This document shows, one piece after another, positions 10,116-20,941 of a stretch of DNA of 64,000 nucleotides; positions within the stretch are counted from its first letter, which is position 1; every line of letters starts with the position of its first letter. The notes under the pieces are model-generated. The model was given only the letters and a program-made list of their open reading frames with translations. It did not search any database and was not told where the DNA came from. A program made the translations under genes and the position numbers. The DNA is from an uncultured Bradyrhizobium sp. (GTDB lineage Bacteria; Pseudomonadota; Alphaproteobacteria; Rhizobiales; Xanthobacteraceae), in the NCBI RefSeq assembly GCF_947648125.1, contig NZ_CANSMR010000005.1:124001-188000 (forward strand). Direction: 5' to 3'.

Positions 10116-10781
10116 TCAGCCTTCGTTCCAGAAATCCGTCATCGCGGCGAAGATTCGATCCGCCCCGACCTGCTTCAGCAGAGCACTGCCATCCGTCAAC
10201 CGATAGTGGGCGCCGCCGACAAATCCCCACACTTTCATCCCCGCGGCCTTCGCCGCCATCACCCCGCTGACGCTGTCCTCGATGACCAGCGTGCGGCGCG
10301 GCTCGGCTCCCATTTTGCCGGCGGCAAACAGAAATAGATCCGGCGCCGGCTTGCCATGCTCGACCATCTGCGCGGTGAAGAGCCGCTGTCCGAAGCTCGC
10401 CGCAAGACCGGTCAGCTCCAGCGAAAACTTCACCCGCTCGAGATCGCTTGACGAAGCAACACAATACGGCAGCTGCAATTCCGCGAGCACGGCGGCGATG
10501 CCGGCAATCGGCTTGAGCTGCGAGCGGAAGGTCTCGCGCACCTGATGCGCCAATTCGGGCAGGAACGTCGCCGGCAACGGCTTGCCCACACTCCGGCAAT
10601 ACTCCACCAGGGCCGTGGTGCTACGCCCGAGGAAGAGTTCGAGCGCCCGCTCGGTGCTCATCTCGATGCCGGTCTTCGCCATCGCCTCGGCGAGGCACCG
10701 GCAGCTCAATTCCTCGCTGTCGACGAGCACGCCGTCACAGTCGAAGATGACCAGATCGGTCTTGGGCAGCCGCGGATCCAT
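10116..10781 (-). CDS. HAD-superfamily hydrolase, beta-phosphoglucomutase-like
   Basis: A 221-residue subfamily IA HAD protein. Motif I is FDCDGVLVDSEE (nucleophile Asp in DxD, residues 14-16). Motif II is the Ser in CVASSS, motif III the Lys in HGKPAPD, and motif IV the Asp pair near VIEDSVSG. It probably dephosphorylates a sugar or polyol phosphate. As first gene of the operon it might prevent build-up of a toxic phosphorylated intermediate or of the regulator's effector; this is inference. A palindrome lies 8 bp upstream of the ATG. Confidence 0.87.
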   Translation of the reverse strand: MDPRLPKTDLVIFDCDGVLVDSEELSCRCLAEAMAKTGIEMSTERALELFLGRSTTALVEYCRSVGKPLPATFLPELAHQVRETFRSQLKPIAGIAAVLAELQLPYCVASSSDLERVKFSLELTGLAASFGQRLFTAQMVEHGKPAPDLFLFAAGKMGAEPRRTLVIEDSVSGVMAAKAAGMKVWGFVGGAHYRLTDGSALLKQVGADRIFAAMTDFWNEG

Positions 10782-10788
10782 CCCGGCA

Positions 10789-10825
10789 TGAGATCATATG
10801 CTCACGCCATGAGCAATAGATCACA
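10789..10825 (-). promoter_or_regulatory. Second palindromic operator candidate, upstream of the HAD gene
   Basis: Arms 10,789-10,804 and 10,810-10,825 match as inverted repeats at 12 of 16 positions; the core is TGCTCA-N5-TGAGCA and GATC is kept in each arm. The core has the same layout as the palindrome at 9017-9049 (CATATGCYCA, 5-bp centre). It lies just before the HAD gene start, so a repressor bound here would control the first transcript of the operon. Confidence 0.55.
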
Positions 10826-10896
10826 GTTCCGCGCGCGGAATGCCGCGCCTCAAATGGTCGCGGTGCACCGCCAACCATGCTGTGCGACAAGGCGAA

Positions 10897-12630
10897 ATGC
10901 CGCATGACACACCTCTGATCGCGACCGTCGTCGCGGGCCTTGGACTCGCCTTCGTCTTCGGAACCATCGCCCAGCGCTTTCGGGTTCCGCCACTGGTCGG
11001 TTATCTGCTCGCGGGCGTCGCCGTGGGTCCGTTCACGCCAGGCTTCGTCGCCGATCAGGCGCTGGCCACCGAGCTCGCGGAGCTCGGTATCATTCTGCTG
11101 ATGTTCGGCGTCGGCCTGCATTTCTCGCTGAACGACCTGCTGTCGGTGCGCGCGATCGCGGTGCCCGGCGCCATCGCGCAGATTGCCGTCGCCACACTGC
11201 TCGGCCTCGGCCTCGCGCTGTTGATGGGCTGGACCGTCGGCGCCGGCCTGGTGTTCGGGCTCGCGCTGTCGGTCGCAAGTACCGTGGTGCTGTTGCGCGC
11301 GCTGCAGGAGCGCCGCCTGATGGACACCGAACGCGGCAAGATCGCCGTCGGCTGGCTGATCGTCGAGGACCTCGCCATGGTGCTCGCGCTGGTGCTGTTC
11401 CCCGCGGTGGCGAGCTTCCAGGGCGGCGATGGCGCGGCAATCACCTCCGATCCGCTCGCCACCCGCTTCGGGCTCGGGCTGACCGGCGTGCTGGTGCTGA
11501 CGCTGGTCAAGATCGCCGTGTTCATCGCGCTGATGCTGGTGGTCGGACGCCGGCTGATCCCATGGGCCCTGCACTACATCGCGCATACCGGGTCGCGCGA
11601 GCTGTTCCGGCTGGCCGTGCTCGCGATCGCGCTCTGCATCGCGTTCGGCGCGACCAAGCTGTTCGGGGTTTCGCTGGCGCTCGGCGCCTTCTTCGCCGGG
11701 ATGATGCTGCGGGAATCGCCGCTCAGCCAGCGCGCCGCCCAGGAGACCCTGCCGCTGCGCGACGCATTCGCGGTGCTGTTCTTCGTCTCGGTCGGCATGC
11801 TGTTCGATCCGCTCAGCGTGGTGCGCGAGCCCTGGCCGTTCGCAGCGACCTTGTTCGTCATCGTGGTCGGCAAGTCGCTCGCCGCGCTTTTGATCGTCGT
11901 GCTGTTCCGTCACCCGATGGCGACCGCCCTGATGATCTCGGCGAGCCTTGCCCAGATCGGCGAATTCTCCTTTATCCTGGCCGAACTCGGCGTTGCGCTC
12001 AATCTGCTGCCGAAGGCCGGCCGCGACCTGATCCTGGCCGGCGCGATCTTCTCGATCATGCTCAACCCGCTGGTGTTCGCGGTGGTCGACTGGCTGACCT
12101 CGCGGCTCGGGAAACCGCAGACTTCCTCGCCAACTGTTGCAACCGCCGAGGCGATCCCGGTCACCGACTTGCGGGATCACACCATCCTCGTCGGCTACGG
12201 CCGGGTCGGCAGCATCGTGGGTGATGCCCTGCATCAGCGCAACGCGGCGTTCCTCGCGGTCGAGGCGTCCGACGACATGGTCGCAAAGCTCAGGCAGCGC
12301 GGCATCGAAGCCCTGATGGGCAATGCCGCGCGTGCCAGCGTTCTGCGCGCGACCAATCCGGCCGGCGCGCGATCGCTGGTCATCGCCATTCCCGAAGCCT
12401 TCGAGGCCGGACAGATCGTCGAGCAGGCGCGCGCGGCCAATGCCGGCATCCAGATCATCGCGCGCGCGCATTCCGACGCCGAGGTCGATCATCTGAAGGG
12501 CCTCGGGGCCGACATCGTGATCATGGGCGAGCGCGAGATTGCCCGTGGCATGATCGAAGAGCTCGACCGCAGACACTCAGGTGCCGCCACGCAGGATGCG
12601 GCAACCGCGAGGGAAGATTCCGCGGCGTGA
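10897..12630 (+). CDS. ybaL: Monovalent cation:proton antiporter-2 family protein, YbaL type
   Basis: I start it at 10,897 (MPHDTPLIAT), 577 residues, because the sequence from there is colinear with E. coli YbaL; an earlier in-frame ATG at 10,840 adds 19 unlike residues. The first 390 or so residues are a CPA2 exchanger domain with about 12 membrane segments (VGYLLAGVAVGPFTPGF, LMFGVGLHFSL). A C-terminal RCK_N/TrkA-N domain begins at ILVGYGRVGSIVG, a GxGxxG dinucleotide site. The family exchanges K+ or Na+ for H+ under electrophile or osmotic stress. It is transcribed away from the polyol operon. Confidence 0.93.
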   Translation: MPHDTPLIATVVAGLGLAFVFGTIAQRFRVPPLVGYLLAGVAVGPFTPGFVADQALATELAELGIILLMFGVGLHFSLNDLLSVRAIAVPGAIAQIAVATLLGLGLALLMGWTVGAGLVFGLALSVASTVVLLRALQERRLMDTERGKIAVGWLIVEDLAMVLALVLFPAVASFQGGDGAAITSDPLATRFGLGLTGVLVLTLVKIAVFIALMLVVGRRLIPWALHYIAHTGSRELFRLAVLAIALCIAFGATKLFGVSLALGAFFAGMMLRESPLSQRAAQETLPLRDAFAVLFFVSVGMLFDPLSVVREPWPFAATLFVIVVGKSLAALLIVVLFRHPMATALMISASLAQIGEFSFILAELGVALNLLPKAGRDLILAGAIFSIMLNPLVFAVVDWLTSRLGKPQTSSPTVATAEAIPVTDLRDHTILVGYGRVGSIVGDALHQRNAAFLAVEASDDMVAKLRQRGIEALMGNAARASVLRATNPAGARSLVIAIPEAFEAGQIVEQARAANAGIQIIARAHSDAEVDHLKGLGADIVIMGEREIARGMIEELDRRHSGAATQDAATAREDSAA

Positions 12631-12669
12631 GGTAACGGCGCCCACTATGCGACGAAAGGAGATCAAGAC

Positions 12670-12903
12670 ATGGCATTCAAGAGCCCGCACGTTTCACTGG
12701 TGTCGTTCTCGATCGAGATCGACGCCGATGCCGCGACCAATGTGATGCAGATCGAGACCGACCTGCATCTGAACCCGCGTCATCCAAGCTACGATGCGGC
12801 CGCGGTGGAGCGGCTGGTGCGCGATGCGCGATCCTATCTTGCCGGCAGTGCCGACCAGATCACGCAAATCCGGCTGGTCTCCAACCGCAGCGGCCAGACC
12901 TGA
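12670..12903 (+). CDS. Small hypothetical protein, 77 residues
   Basis: The ATG is preceded by AAGGAG with 8 bases of spacing. The protein starts MAFKSPHVSL and is soluble, without a signal peptide, membrane segment or cysteine. I do not recognise the family. It lies 39 bp after ybaL on the same strand and may be cotranscribed with it, and it ends 4 bp before the convergent small gene at 12,908. Codon usage is like its neighbours, which supports a real gene. Confidence 0.6.
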   Translation: MAFKSPHVSLVSFSIEIDADAATNVMQIETDLHLNPRHPSYDAAAVERLVRDARSYLAGSADQITQIRLVSNRSGQT

Positions 12904-12907
12904 GAAA

Positions 12908-13132
12908 TCAGCCGCCGAGGAATGCCGGCGCCAGGTCTTCCTGCACGATGATGTTGGCGGCTTCCGTCGTCAGCTCGCTGCCGACAAGGTCAAGATTTTT
13001 CGCGGCCTCGAACAGCATCGAACGGACGTCGTCCGGCGTCAGTACGCCCTTTGCGATCAGCTTGCGCACCAGCGCCTGCAGAATCAGAACGTCGATCTCT
13101 CCATGGGCCAGCGGCGTCGGCTTGTCCGTCAT
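12908..13132 (-). CDS. Small hypothetical protein, 74 residues, beside the CbpM/CbpA genes
   Basis: I start it at 13,132 (MTDKPTPLAH) because GGGAG lies 6 bases upstream; the frame is open further but would cross into cbpM. It is acidic and probably helical (EIDVLILQALVRKLIAKGVL), with no cysteines, signal or membrane segment. It follows cbpM by 28 bp on the same strand, so it is probably the third gene of a cbpA-cbpM-small protein operon. Function unknown; a role with the DnaJ-like co-chaperone is suggested by position only. Confidence 0.6.
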   Translation of the reverse strand: MTDKPTPLAHGEIDVLILQALVRKLIAKGVLTPDDVRSMLFEAAKNLDLVGSELTTEAANIIVQEDLAPAFLGG

Positions 13133-13160
13133 GATCGTCTCCCGGGACTGAGGTTCGCAG

Positions 13161-13436
13161 CTAGCGCGGCGATGACGCGATATCCTTGTGCAACTCCTCG
13201 AACGCACGGCGCAGGCCGTGCAGCTGGTCGACCAGATGCAGGATGACGTCGATCCCCTCGTCATTGACGCCGAAATCGCCCTTCAGATCCCGGATCAGAT
13301 GCGCGCGCGCCACGTCGGTGTCGGAAAAGCTGATCTCGTGCGTGGTCTCGTCCGGAACGAGCCATTGCTGCTCGATCCAGAACTCCAGGGTCTGCACCTC
13401 GAGACCCGCATCGATGAGGAACTGCTGCTTGTTCAT
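13161..13436 (-). CDS. cbpM: Chaperone modulator CbpM
   Basis: A 91-residue MerR-like helical protein: [26 protein letters not shown] followed by [28 protein letters not shown] (both split here from one continuous region). In E. coli CbpM binds the J domain of CbpA and inhibits its activity. Its start overlaps the stop of the cbpA gene by 4 bp, the conserved arrangement of this pair, which suggests translational coupling. Confidence 0.88.
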   Translation of the reverse strand: MNKQQFLIDAGLEVQTLEFWIEQQWLVPDETTHEISFSDTDVARAHLIRDLKGDFGVNDEGIDVILHLVDQLHGLRRAFEELHKDIASSPR

Positions 13437-14335
13437 GATGCACCATCATCGCGTGGATTGAATGCTTTGCGATCCCAGTTCGACACGAACGCCTCGAGCG
13501 CGGGATCGGGTCCCTTGGGCAGGACCACCTTGAGCTTGACGAACTCATCACCGTGACCGCCGCCGACCTTGGGCGCACCCTTGCCGCGCAGGCGCATCGT
13601 CGTGCCGGTGTTCGCGCCCTTCGGAACCGTCATGGTGACCGCGCCGGTCGGCGTCGGAACGTTGACCTTGCCGCCGAGCACAGCCTCTGACAGCGAGATC
13701 GGCAATTCCAGCGTGATGTCGTCGCCCTCTCGGGTGAAGCGCGGATCGGGGCGAACCTCGACCTCGATCAGCGCGTCGCCGGGACCGCCCTTGCCGCTGC
13801 CCGGCATGCCCTTGCCGCGCAAACGAATGACCTGGCCGTCGATGAGTCCCGGCGGGATCGTCACGTCGAGCGTGCCGCCGTCGGGAAGCGTCAGCCGCTT
13901 GCTGCCGCCGGTGATCGATTCCGCGAAATCGATCGCAAGGCTGTAGTGCAAATCGCGGCCGCGCCGGTTGGCGCGTGCCTGCTCGCTGCGCCGGAGCAAT
14001 TCGGCGAACGCGTCGTCCTGGTCCATGTAGTCGGCGTAGCCGGAACTGTCGGCGTAGGGATGTCCCCCGTCCGCGGTGGCGAAATCCCGGTAGTAGCGAT
14101 GCTGTGGCCGCTCGGCGCCATCAGCGTCGATCTCGCCGGCGTCGAAGCGCTTGCGCTTGTCGGCATCCGAGAGCAGGTCGTTCGCCGCGGCGACTTCCTT
14201 GAACTTTTCTTCGGCCGCCTTGTCGCCCGGATTGAGATCCGGATGCAGCTTCTTCGCCAGCTTTCGATAGGCCTTCTGGATATCGGCCGAGGACGCCGTC
14301 GGGGCAACGCCAAGAACCTCGTACGGATTTCTCAC
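13433..14335 (-). CDS. cbpA: DnaJ-like co-chaperone CbpA (curved-DNA-binding type)
   Basis: I start it at a GTG at 14,335 ([10 protein letters not shown], 300 residues), with GGAG 6 bases upstream; the longer frame to 14,425 adds 30 residues that do not match the family. The J domain (about residues 1-70) carries HPD in [11 protein letters not shown] Gly-poor linker leads to the two C-terminal substrate-binding domains ([13 protein letters not shown] to the end). There is no zinc-finger CxxCxGxG repeat, so it is the CbpA class rather than DnaJ. It stimulates DnaK and is checked by CbpM, encoded just downstream with a 4-bp overlap. Confidence 0.9.
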   Translation of the reverse strand: MRNPYEVLGVAPTASSADIQKAYRKLAKKLHPDLNPGDKAAEEKFKEVAAANDLLSDADKRKRFDAGEIDADGAERPQHRYYRDFATADGGHPYADSSGYADYMDQDDAFAELLRRSEQARANRRGRDLHYSLAIDFAESITGGSKRLTLPDGGTLDVTIPPGLIDGQVIRLRGKGMPGSGKGGPGDALIEVEVRPDPRFTREGDDITLELPISLSEAVLGGKVNVPTPTGAVTMTVPKGANTGTTMRLRGKGAPKVGGGHGDEFVKLKVVLPKGPDPALEAFVSNWDRKAFNPRDDGAS

Positions 14336-14459
14336 AACCTGCTCCGCAACACCGTGAGTGCACCTGCAATCATGAGGGCGCAAAAGCAGGCGATTTGCAA
14401 GTGCGCTCGCCCATCGTCCGGCCATGGGCGACGCAGCATGTGCTCACGCCATAGTCGAG

Positions 14460-14642
14460 TTAGGACGTATGCCCGGGGTCCAGATATTTCGGCATGTTCT
14501 TTTCCTGCTGCGGCGTCATCTTGGCGGTGTCCGGCTTGCCCGGCACACCCCTCGGACCGAGCAGGGCCCGCTGCATGTCGTCCTCGCTCAGGCGCGGCTT
14601 GCCGTCGTCAAGCTGTCCGCTGCCACCGTGACTCTGTGCCAT
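14460..14642 (-). CDS. Small hydrophilic hypothetical protein, 60 residues
   Basis: The ATG at 14,642 is preceded by GGAG with 7 bases of spacing. The sequence begins MAQSHGGSGQ, is rich in Gly, Pro, Lys and Asp, and has no hydrophobic core, so it is probably disordered. I do not recognise the family. It lies between the YXWGXW gene and cbpA, all on the minus strand, but hairpins separate it from the upstream gene. Confidence 0.55.
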   Translation of the reverse strand: MAQSHGGSGQLDDGKPRLSEDDMQRALLGPRGVPGKPDTAKMTPQQEKNMPKYLDPGHTS

Positions 14643-14690
14643 GACCGATCTCCAGTGATGATCGCTTGCGCGCGGGAAGATAGAGAGTGC

Positions 14691-14720
14691 GCGCTCCGCC
14701 GGAACGAGCCGGCGGAGCGC
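14691..14720 (-). terminator. Hairpin after the YXWGXW gene
   Basis: A perfect 12-bp inverted repeat, GCGCTCCGCCGG at 14,691-14,702 and CCGGCGGAGCGC at 14,709-14,720, with a 6-base loop. It begins 10 bp past the stop codon of the YXWGXW gene. There is no U-run, so it could be an imperfect intrinsic terminator or an mRNA-stabilising 3' end. Confidence 0.65.
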
Positions 14721-14729
14721 GATCTTACC

Positions 14730-16121
14730 TCAGCGTTGCTCCTGCCGCTTCTCCTCTGCGGGGTGACCTGCGGCCGGCGCAGCATGCGGCGGCGCCTGAA
14801 CGTGGGGCGCGGCCTGAACGTGCGGCTCCGGCCGTGCCGCCGGCTGCGGATGCGCCTCAGGGCGAGCCATCGTCTCCGGTCGTGCTTCGGGCCGTGCTAC
14901 CTGCTCCGGCCGCGCGACGGGCTTTGCGGCAGGCTCCGGCCGCGGCTCCTCTTTGCGTACCTCCTCAGGCCGCCTCTCCGGTGCGGCAGGCCGCGCCGCT
15001 TCCGTTGCAGGCCGCGGCTCAACCTTGGGCTCGGCGGCAGGCGCAGCGCGCTTCTCCTCGACCGCAGGCCTGTTCACCTCGGCGGGCGGATGCGCCGCAA
15101 TTCCCTTCTCGGGGACCGGAAGCGCATGCGACCCGGCAGCCGCCGGCGCAGCAGGGTGCGGCTCAACCTTGGTCTCGGGAGCGGGAGCTGCGCGCTTCTC
15201 CTCGGCTGCGGGCTTGGTCTCTTGGGCGGCAGGACGCGCCGCCGGAAGCTCCTTGCCCGGCACCGGGAGCGCGTGGGACTCGGCAGGTGCTGTTGCGGGC
15301 GCAGCCGCAGTCCCCGGCCGCGCCGGCTCCCCGGCCGGCGGCTTTGCGGCGGTGGCAGGCACCGCCTCGCCGGCTGGCCGCGCGCGGACCACGCCCGGTC
15401 CCTTCAACTCGCCGGGGCGCGCCGTTGCGGCGACAGCGGGCACGCCATTGTTGGCGCGCTTGAACAGGCTCGGATCCTGGCTTGCGGTCTCGACCTGCTT
15501 GCGCTGCAACGGCGTCGCCGCGAAGTGCTGCTCCTTGGCGATCGTACGTTCGGCGGGTGTCGGCCGCACCTCGATGCCGCCGCGGCCGCCATTGTAGCTG
15601 ACGTTGTTGATGGTGGTCTGATTGATCGTGACGTTCTTCTCGTAGACGTTGGTGATCCGCGCGCCTTCCAGATTGTTCACGGTGCGATTGTAGAAGAAGT
15701 TGCCGCGATCCCAGCGGCCGCCTTCATAGCCTGAACCGCCGTAGCCGAAGCCGTAATTGATGCCGCCGTAGAAGCCGACGCGATCACCCCAATAGCCCTG
15801 ATGGAAAATGAAGCCGCCGCCGAATGCGCCCCAGTATCCGGGAGTCCACAGCAGACCGACCCGCGGCGGCTGCACCCAGGTGCCCGGCACCCAATAGTAA
15901 TCGCCGCGATCCTCATCCCACGACCAATTGCCCGGTGACCACATGTAACCGGGCCCAGGCACCGGCGGCTGATCGTAGGTCGGCAGCGGCGGCGGCGCGG
16001 TATCGACGGCAGAGACCGGCGCGCATGCCGCATCCTGCGCGATTGCCGGCACGGCCGTCGCAGAGAACAGCGCCGCAGCCAGCGCGGCACACGACGCGGT
16101 CGAAAGGAAACGAGTGATCAT
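14730..16121 (-). CDS. YXWGXW repeat secreted protein with long Pro/Ala/Glu/Arg-rich tail
   Basis: A 463-residue protein. The first 28 residues form a Sec signal peptide ending PAIAQ. Residues about 50-130 hold the tryptophan-rich YXWGXW repeats (WSPGNWSW, WVPGTWVQPP, WTPGYWGAF). From about residue 200 to the end it is low-complexity, with many ARPEA, EEKRAAPA and PHVQA segments, and is probably disordered or spans the cell wall/periplasm. Function unknown; related proteins are predicted envelope proteins of rhizobia. A promoter with the EcfG consensus ends 27 bp upstream of the ATG, suggesting control by the general stress response. Confidence 0.78.
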   Translation of the reverse strand: MITRFLSTASCAALAAALFSATAVPAIAQDAACAPVSAVDTAPPPLPTYDQPPVPGPGYMWSPGNWSWDEDRGDYYWVPGTWVQPPRVGLLWTPGYWGAFGGGFIFHQGYWGDRVGFYGGINYGFGYGGSGYEGGRWDRGNFFYNRTVNNLEGARITNVYEKNVTINQTTINNVSYNGGRGGIEVRPTPAERTIAKEQHFAATPLQRKQVETASQDPSLFKRANNGVPAVAATARPGELKGPGVVRARPAGEAVPATAAKPPAGEPARPGTAAAPATAPAESHALPVPGKELPAARPAAQETKPAAEEKRAAPAPETKVEPHPAAPAAAGSHALPVPEKGIAAHPPAEVNRPAVEEKRAAPAAEPKVEPRPATEAARPAAPERRPEEVRKEEPRPEPAAKPVARPEQVARPEARPETMARPEAHPQPAARPEPHVQAAPHVQAPPHAAPAAGHPAEEKRQEQR

Positions 16122-16147
16122 TGGGAGCCTCTTCGATGAACACGTTC

Positions 16148-16173
16148 AACGTGAGAACCGGAGCAAAAGTTCC
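16148..16173 (-). promoter_or_regulatory. EcfG (general stress response) promoter
   Basis: On the minus strand GGAAC (16,173-16,169) and CGTT (16,151-16,148) are separated by exactly 17 bases, a full match to the alphaproteobacterial EcfG/SigT consensus. The predicted transcript starts about 20 bases before the ATG of the YXWGXW gene at 16,121. Confidence 0.75.
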
Positions 16174-16684
16174 GTGCGTCGGCAATGCGCCGACACACTT
16201 CATCGCTAGCGCCTCGACCTTACATCAACCTGAAACAGGCGGAAACGCATCACGCAGCTATTCATCGACGGTTCAGAGTGTACAGTGAACTCATCATCGC
16301 GCGATTCAGTGGAACATTGCGCAACGCACGTCTGCATCATCGCGTGCACTGCGCGAGGCGCGAGATCATCGTATTGAAATCGCGAACATGACTTCGGCTC
16401 TCGCACGATTGCAACGATCCGGGTTCGTAGTGCCGCTCGCTTCGCAAGCACCACGATCAGCCGAGCCACCATCGGCGTGATGCGGACCCGGATTTGTCGG
16501 CGGCGTCCGTGGCAGTGCCTCCGGATGAGTGCCAGCAGCGAACACCGGCAGTCGAGACACCTCAAAAGCGGTATCCCGGCGGCCGCGCTCCGCGATTGAC
16601 ACACCCCTGAAACGACCACACGATACGACCTGTGGCAGCGCCAGGCCCGCGGTTTTCCGCCGGCGCGATTGCACTGGGCTGTCG
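16174..16684 (+). other. Noncoding gap between the YXWGXW gene and the clpB promoter
   Basis: About 510 bp without a convincing gene; open frames here have no ribosome-binding site and an unlike composition. It holds a small hairpin (GTCGGC-N5-GCCGAC near 16,178-16,194) and is somewhat lower in GC than the flanking genes. A GGAAC at 16,309 is not followed by CGTT. Confidence 0.5.
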
Positions 16685-16712
16685 CTTGATGGATGTCATC
16701 GTTCCGCCATCT
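16685..16712 (+). promoter_or_regulatory. Sigma-32 (RpoH) promoter of clpB
   Basis: CTTGATG at 16,685-16,691, 13 bases, then CGCCATCT at 16,705-16,712. This agrees with the heat-shock consensus CTTGAAA-N13/14-CCCCATNT at 12 of 14 defined positions. The clpB ATG is 66 bp downstream. Confidence 0.7.
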
Positions 16713-16777
16713 GTCGCCGGCGGCAATGCATGGCATGACTTGATCTCGACGAGCCTGTGCTGCCTTGAGGTGCCACC

Positions 16778-19390
<2,613 letters not shown>

Positions 19391-19408
19391 GACAAGCCGC
19401 GATTGCCA

Positions 19409-19434
19409 ACGACGCGCCGTCATCGCCGCGTCGT
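19409..19434 (+). terminator. Hairpin after clpB
   Basis: Perfect 8-bp inverted repeat ACGACGCG (19,409-19,416) and CGCGTCGT (19,427-19,434), 18 bp after the clpB stop. No U-run follows, so termination strength is uncertain. Confidence 0.5.
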
Positions 19435-19492
19435 CCAAGCGCATCATATGCAAGCCGAATATGCAGGCCGACCTTCAACCAGGGAGAGCGCC

Positions 19493-19759
19493 ATGACGCA
19501 GAACATCAAGGACAACATGGAGGTCATCGGCGCCGATGGCGTGCATGTCGGCACCGTCGATCGCGTGGAAGGCAACCGCATCAAGCTCAAGAAAAGTGAG
19601 AGCGACGGCTTCCACAAGGGCCATCACCACTATATCGAGCTCGGCTTCGTTGCCGGTGTCGAAGGCTCCAAGGTGCGGCTCTCCGCCAACGCCGCCATTG
19701 CCGTGACCCTCGAGGAGGAAAAGTCCGGCAAGCCGGTTGGTCCGTCCGCGGAAGCCTAG
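19493..19759 (+). CDS. DUF2171 domain protein
   Basis: An 88-residue protein starting MTQNIKDNMEVIGADGV at 19,493, with AGGGAG 6 bases upstream. It has the DUF2171 (PRC-barrel-like) pattern: VHVGTVDRVEGNRIKLKK followed by HHHYIELGFV. Such small cytoplasmic beta-barrel proteins are common in rhizobia, often in stress regions; the function is unknown. It lies between clpB and the peroxidase/encapsulin operon. Confidence 0.8.
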   Translation: MTQNIKDNMEVIGADGVHVGTVDRVEGNRIKLKKSESDGFHKGHHHYIELGFVAGVEGSKVRLSANAAIAVTLEEEKSGKPVGPSAEA

Positions 19760-19879
19760 CAATCCGGGCTCTTGTAAAGGCTCCGGTGGCATGCTCCTCT
19801 CCCCGGTATCTGGACGTCAATCCGGCGTCCGGCCCGTCTTCTTGTCGTCGTGGAAGTGCCGTTAGTTAAGGAGAGATGC

Positions 19880-20941
19880 GTGCCATCAGCCGTTCCGCAA
19901 CCGGTCGCTGCGAAGCTGACGCGCGCGGCCATCTTCCTTGCGGTCACGATCAAGCCCAATCCGGAATATGATACAGTGGTGCGGTCGCTGTGCGCCGATC
20001 TGGCCGCGCTGGTGCGCGCGGTCGGCTTCCGCGATCTCGAAGGCCGGCTGTCCTGCGTCATGGGCATCGGCTCGGATGCGTGGGACCGGCTGTTCGGTGC
20101 GCCGAAGCCGCAAGGCTTGCATCCGTTCCGCGAGATCAACGGCGTCCACCACGCCGTCGCTACACCGGGCGACCTGCTGTTTCACATCCGCGCCGTGCCG
20201 ATGGACCTGTGCTTCGAGCTTGCGACGCAGATCATGTCACGGCTCGGCGATGCGGTCGCCACCTCGGATGAGGTGCACGGCTTCAAATATTTCGATGAGC
20301 GCGACCTGCTCGGCTTCGTCGACGGAACGGAAAATCCGGAGGATCAGGCGGCGACTGAGGCCACCATCATCGGCGACGAGGACGCAGCCTTCGCCGGCGG
20401 CAGCTATGTGATCGTGCAAAAATACCTGCACGATCTGAAGAAGTGGAACGAGCTGCCGGTCGAGATGCAGGAGAAGATCATCGGCCGCACCAAGCTGTCC
20501 GACATCGAGCTCGACGATGCGGTGAAGCCGAGCTACGCGCACAATGCCCTGACGACGATCGTCGAGAACGGCGAGGAGCTCGATATCGTCCGCGACAACA
20601 TGCCGTTCGGCAACATCAGCAAAGGCGAGTTCGGCACCTATTTCATCGGCTATGCCAAGTCCCCGCACCGAATCGAGCAGATGCTGGAGAACATGTTCGT
20701 CGGCAAGCCGCCGGGCAATTACGACCGCCTGCTCGACTTCAGCCGCGCCGTGACCGGCACACTGTTCTTCATCCCGTCGGCGACCTTCCTGGAGGATGTC
20801 GCCAGCGAGGCGCCCGTAGCCGCGCCGGCTGAGCCGTCGCTGGATGACGCCGGGGCTGACGAGGCACCTGCACAACGAATACCGCCGTCCGACGGCTCGC
20901 TCGGGATCGGCTCACTCAAAGGAGAGGCTGGACATGAATAA
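19880..20941 (+). CDS. DyP-type heme peroxidase, encapsulin cargo
   Basis: I start it at a GTG at 19,880, preceded by AAGGAG with 6-7 bases; the residues from there (PSAVPQPV) match the family, while the ATG at 19,850 adds 10 unlike residues. The protein has 353 residues. It shows the DyP signature GFVDG with the catalytic Asp148, proximal heme His221 in SYAHN, and distal Arg238. After residue 305 a Pro/Ala-rich linker leads to the cargo-loading peptide DGSLGIGSLK (338-347), then GEAGHE. This C-terminal peptide docks the enzyme inside the encapsulin shell, whose gene overlaps the end of this one by 8 bp. It uses H2O2 to oxidise dyes, phenols or other donors. Confidence 0.94.
   Translation: MPSAVPQPVAAKLTRAAIFLAVTIKPNPEYDTVVRSLCADLAALVRAVGFRDLEGRLSCVMGIGSDAWDRLFGAPKPQGLHPFREINGVHHAVATPGDLLFHIRAVPMDLCFELATQIMSRLGDAVATSDEVHGFKYFDERDLLGFVDGTENPEDQAATEATIIGDEDAAFAGGSYVIVQKYLHDLKKWNELPVEMQEKIIGRTKLSDIELDDAVKPSYAHNALTTIVENGEELDIVRDNMPFGNISKGEFGTYFIGYAKSPHRIEQMLENMFVGKPPGNYDRLLDFSRAVTGTLFFIPSATFLEDVASEAPVAAPAEPSLDDAGADEAPAQRIPPSDGSLGIGSLKGEAGHE

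Noticed and set aside
10735-12576. A 613-codon minus-strand open frame opposite ybaL
   Set aside because: Composition (Gln/His/Arg/Asp-rich) and position show it is the antisense of the antiporter gene.
14371-14402. CTTGCAA ... CCTCATGA upstream of cbpA as a heat-shock promoter
   Set aside because: Spacing between the boxes is too long and the -10 match is poor.
14437-14452. CATGTGCTCACGCCAT, 15/16 identical to the left half of the palindrome at 10,795
   Set aside because: The right half-site is missing, so it is not a credible operator for the SorC-type regulator.
16206-16736. A 176-codon minus-strand frame in the clpB upstream region
   Set aside because: It runs through the sigma-32-like promoter, has Cys/Arg-rich unlike composition and no ribosome-binding site.
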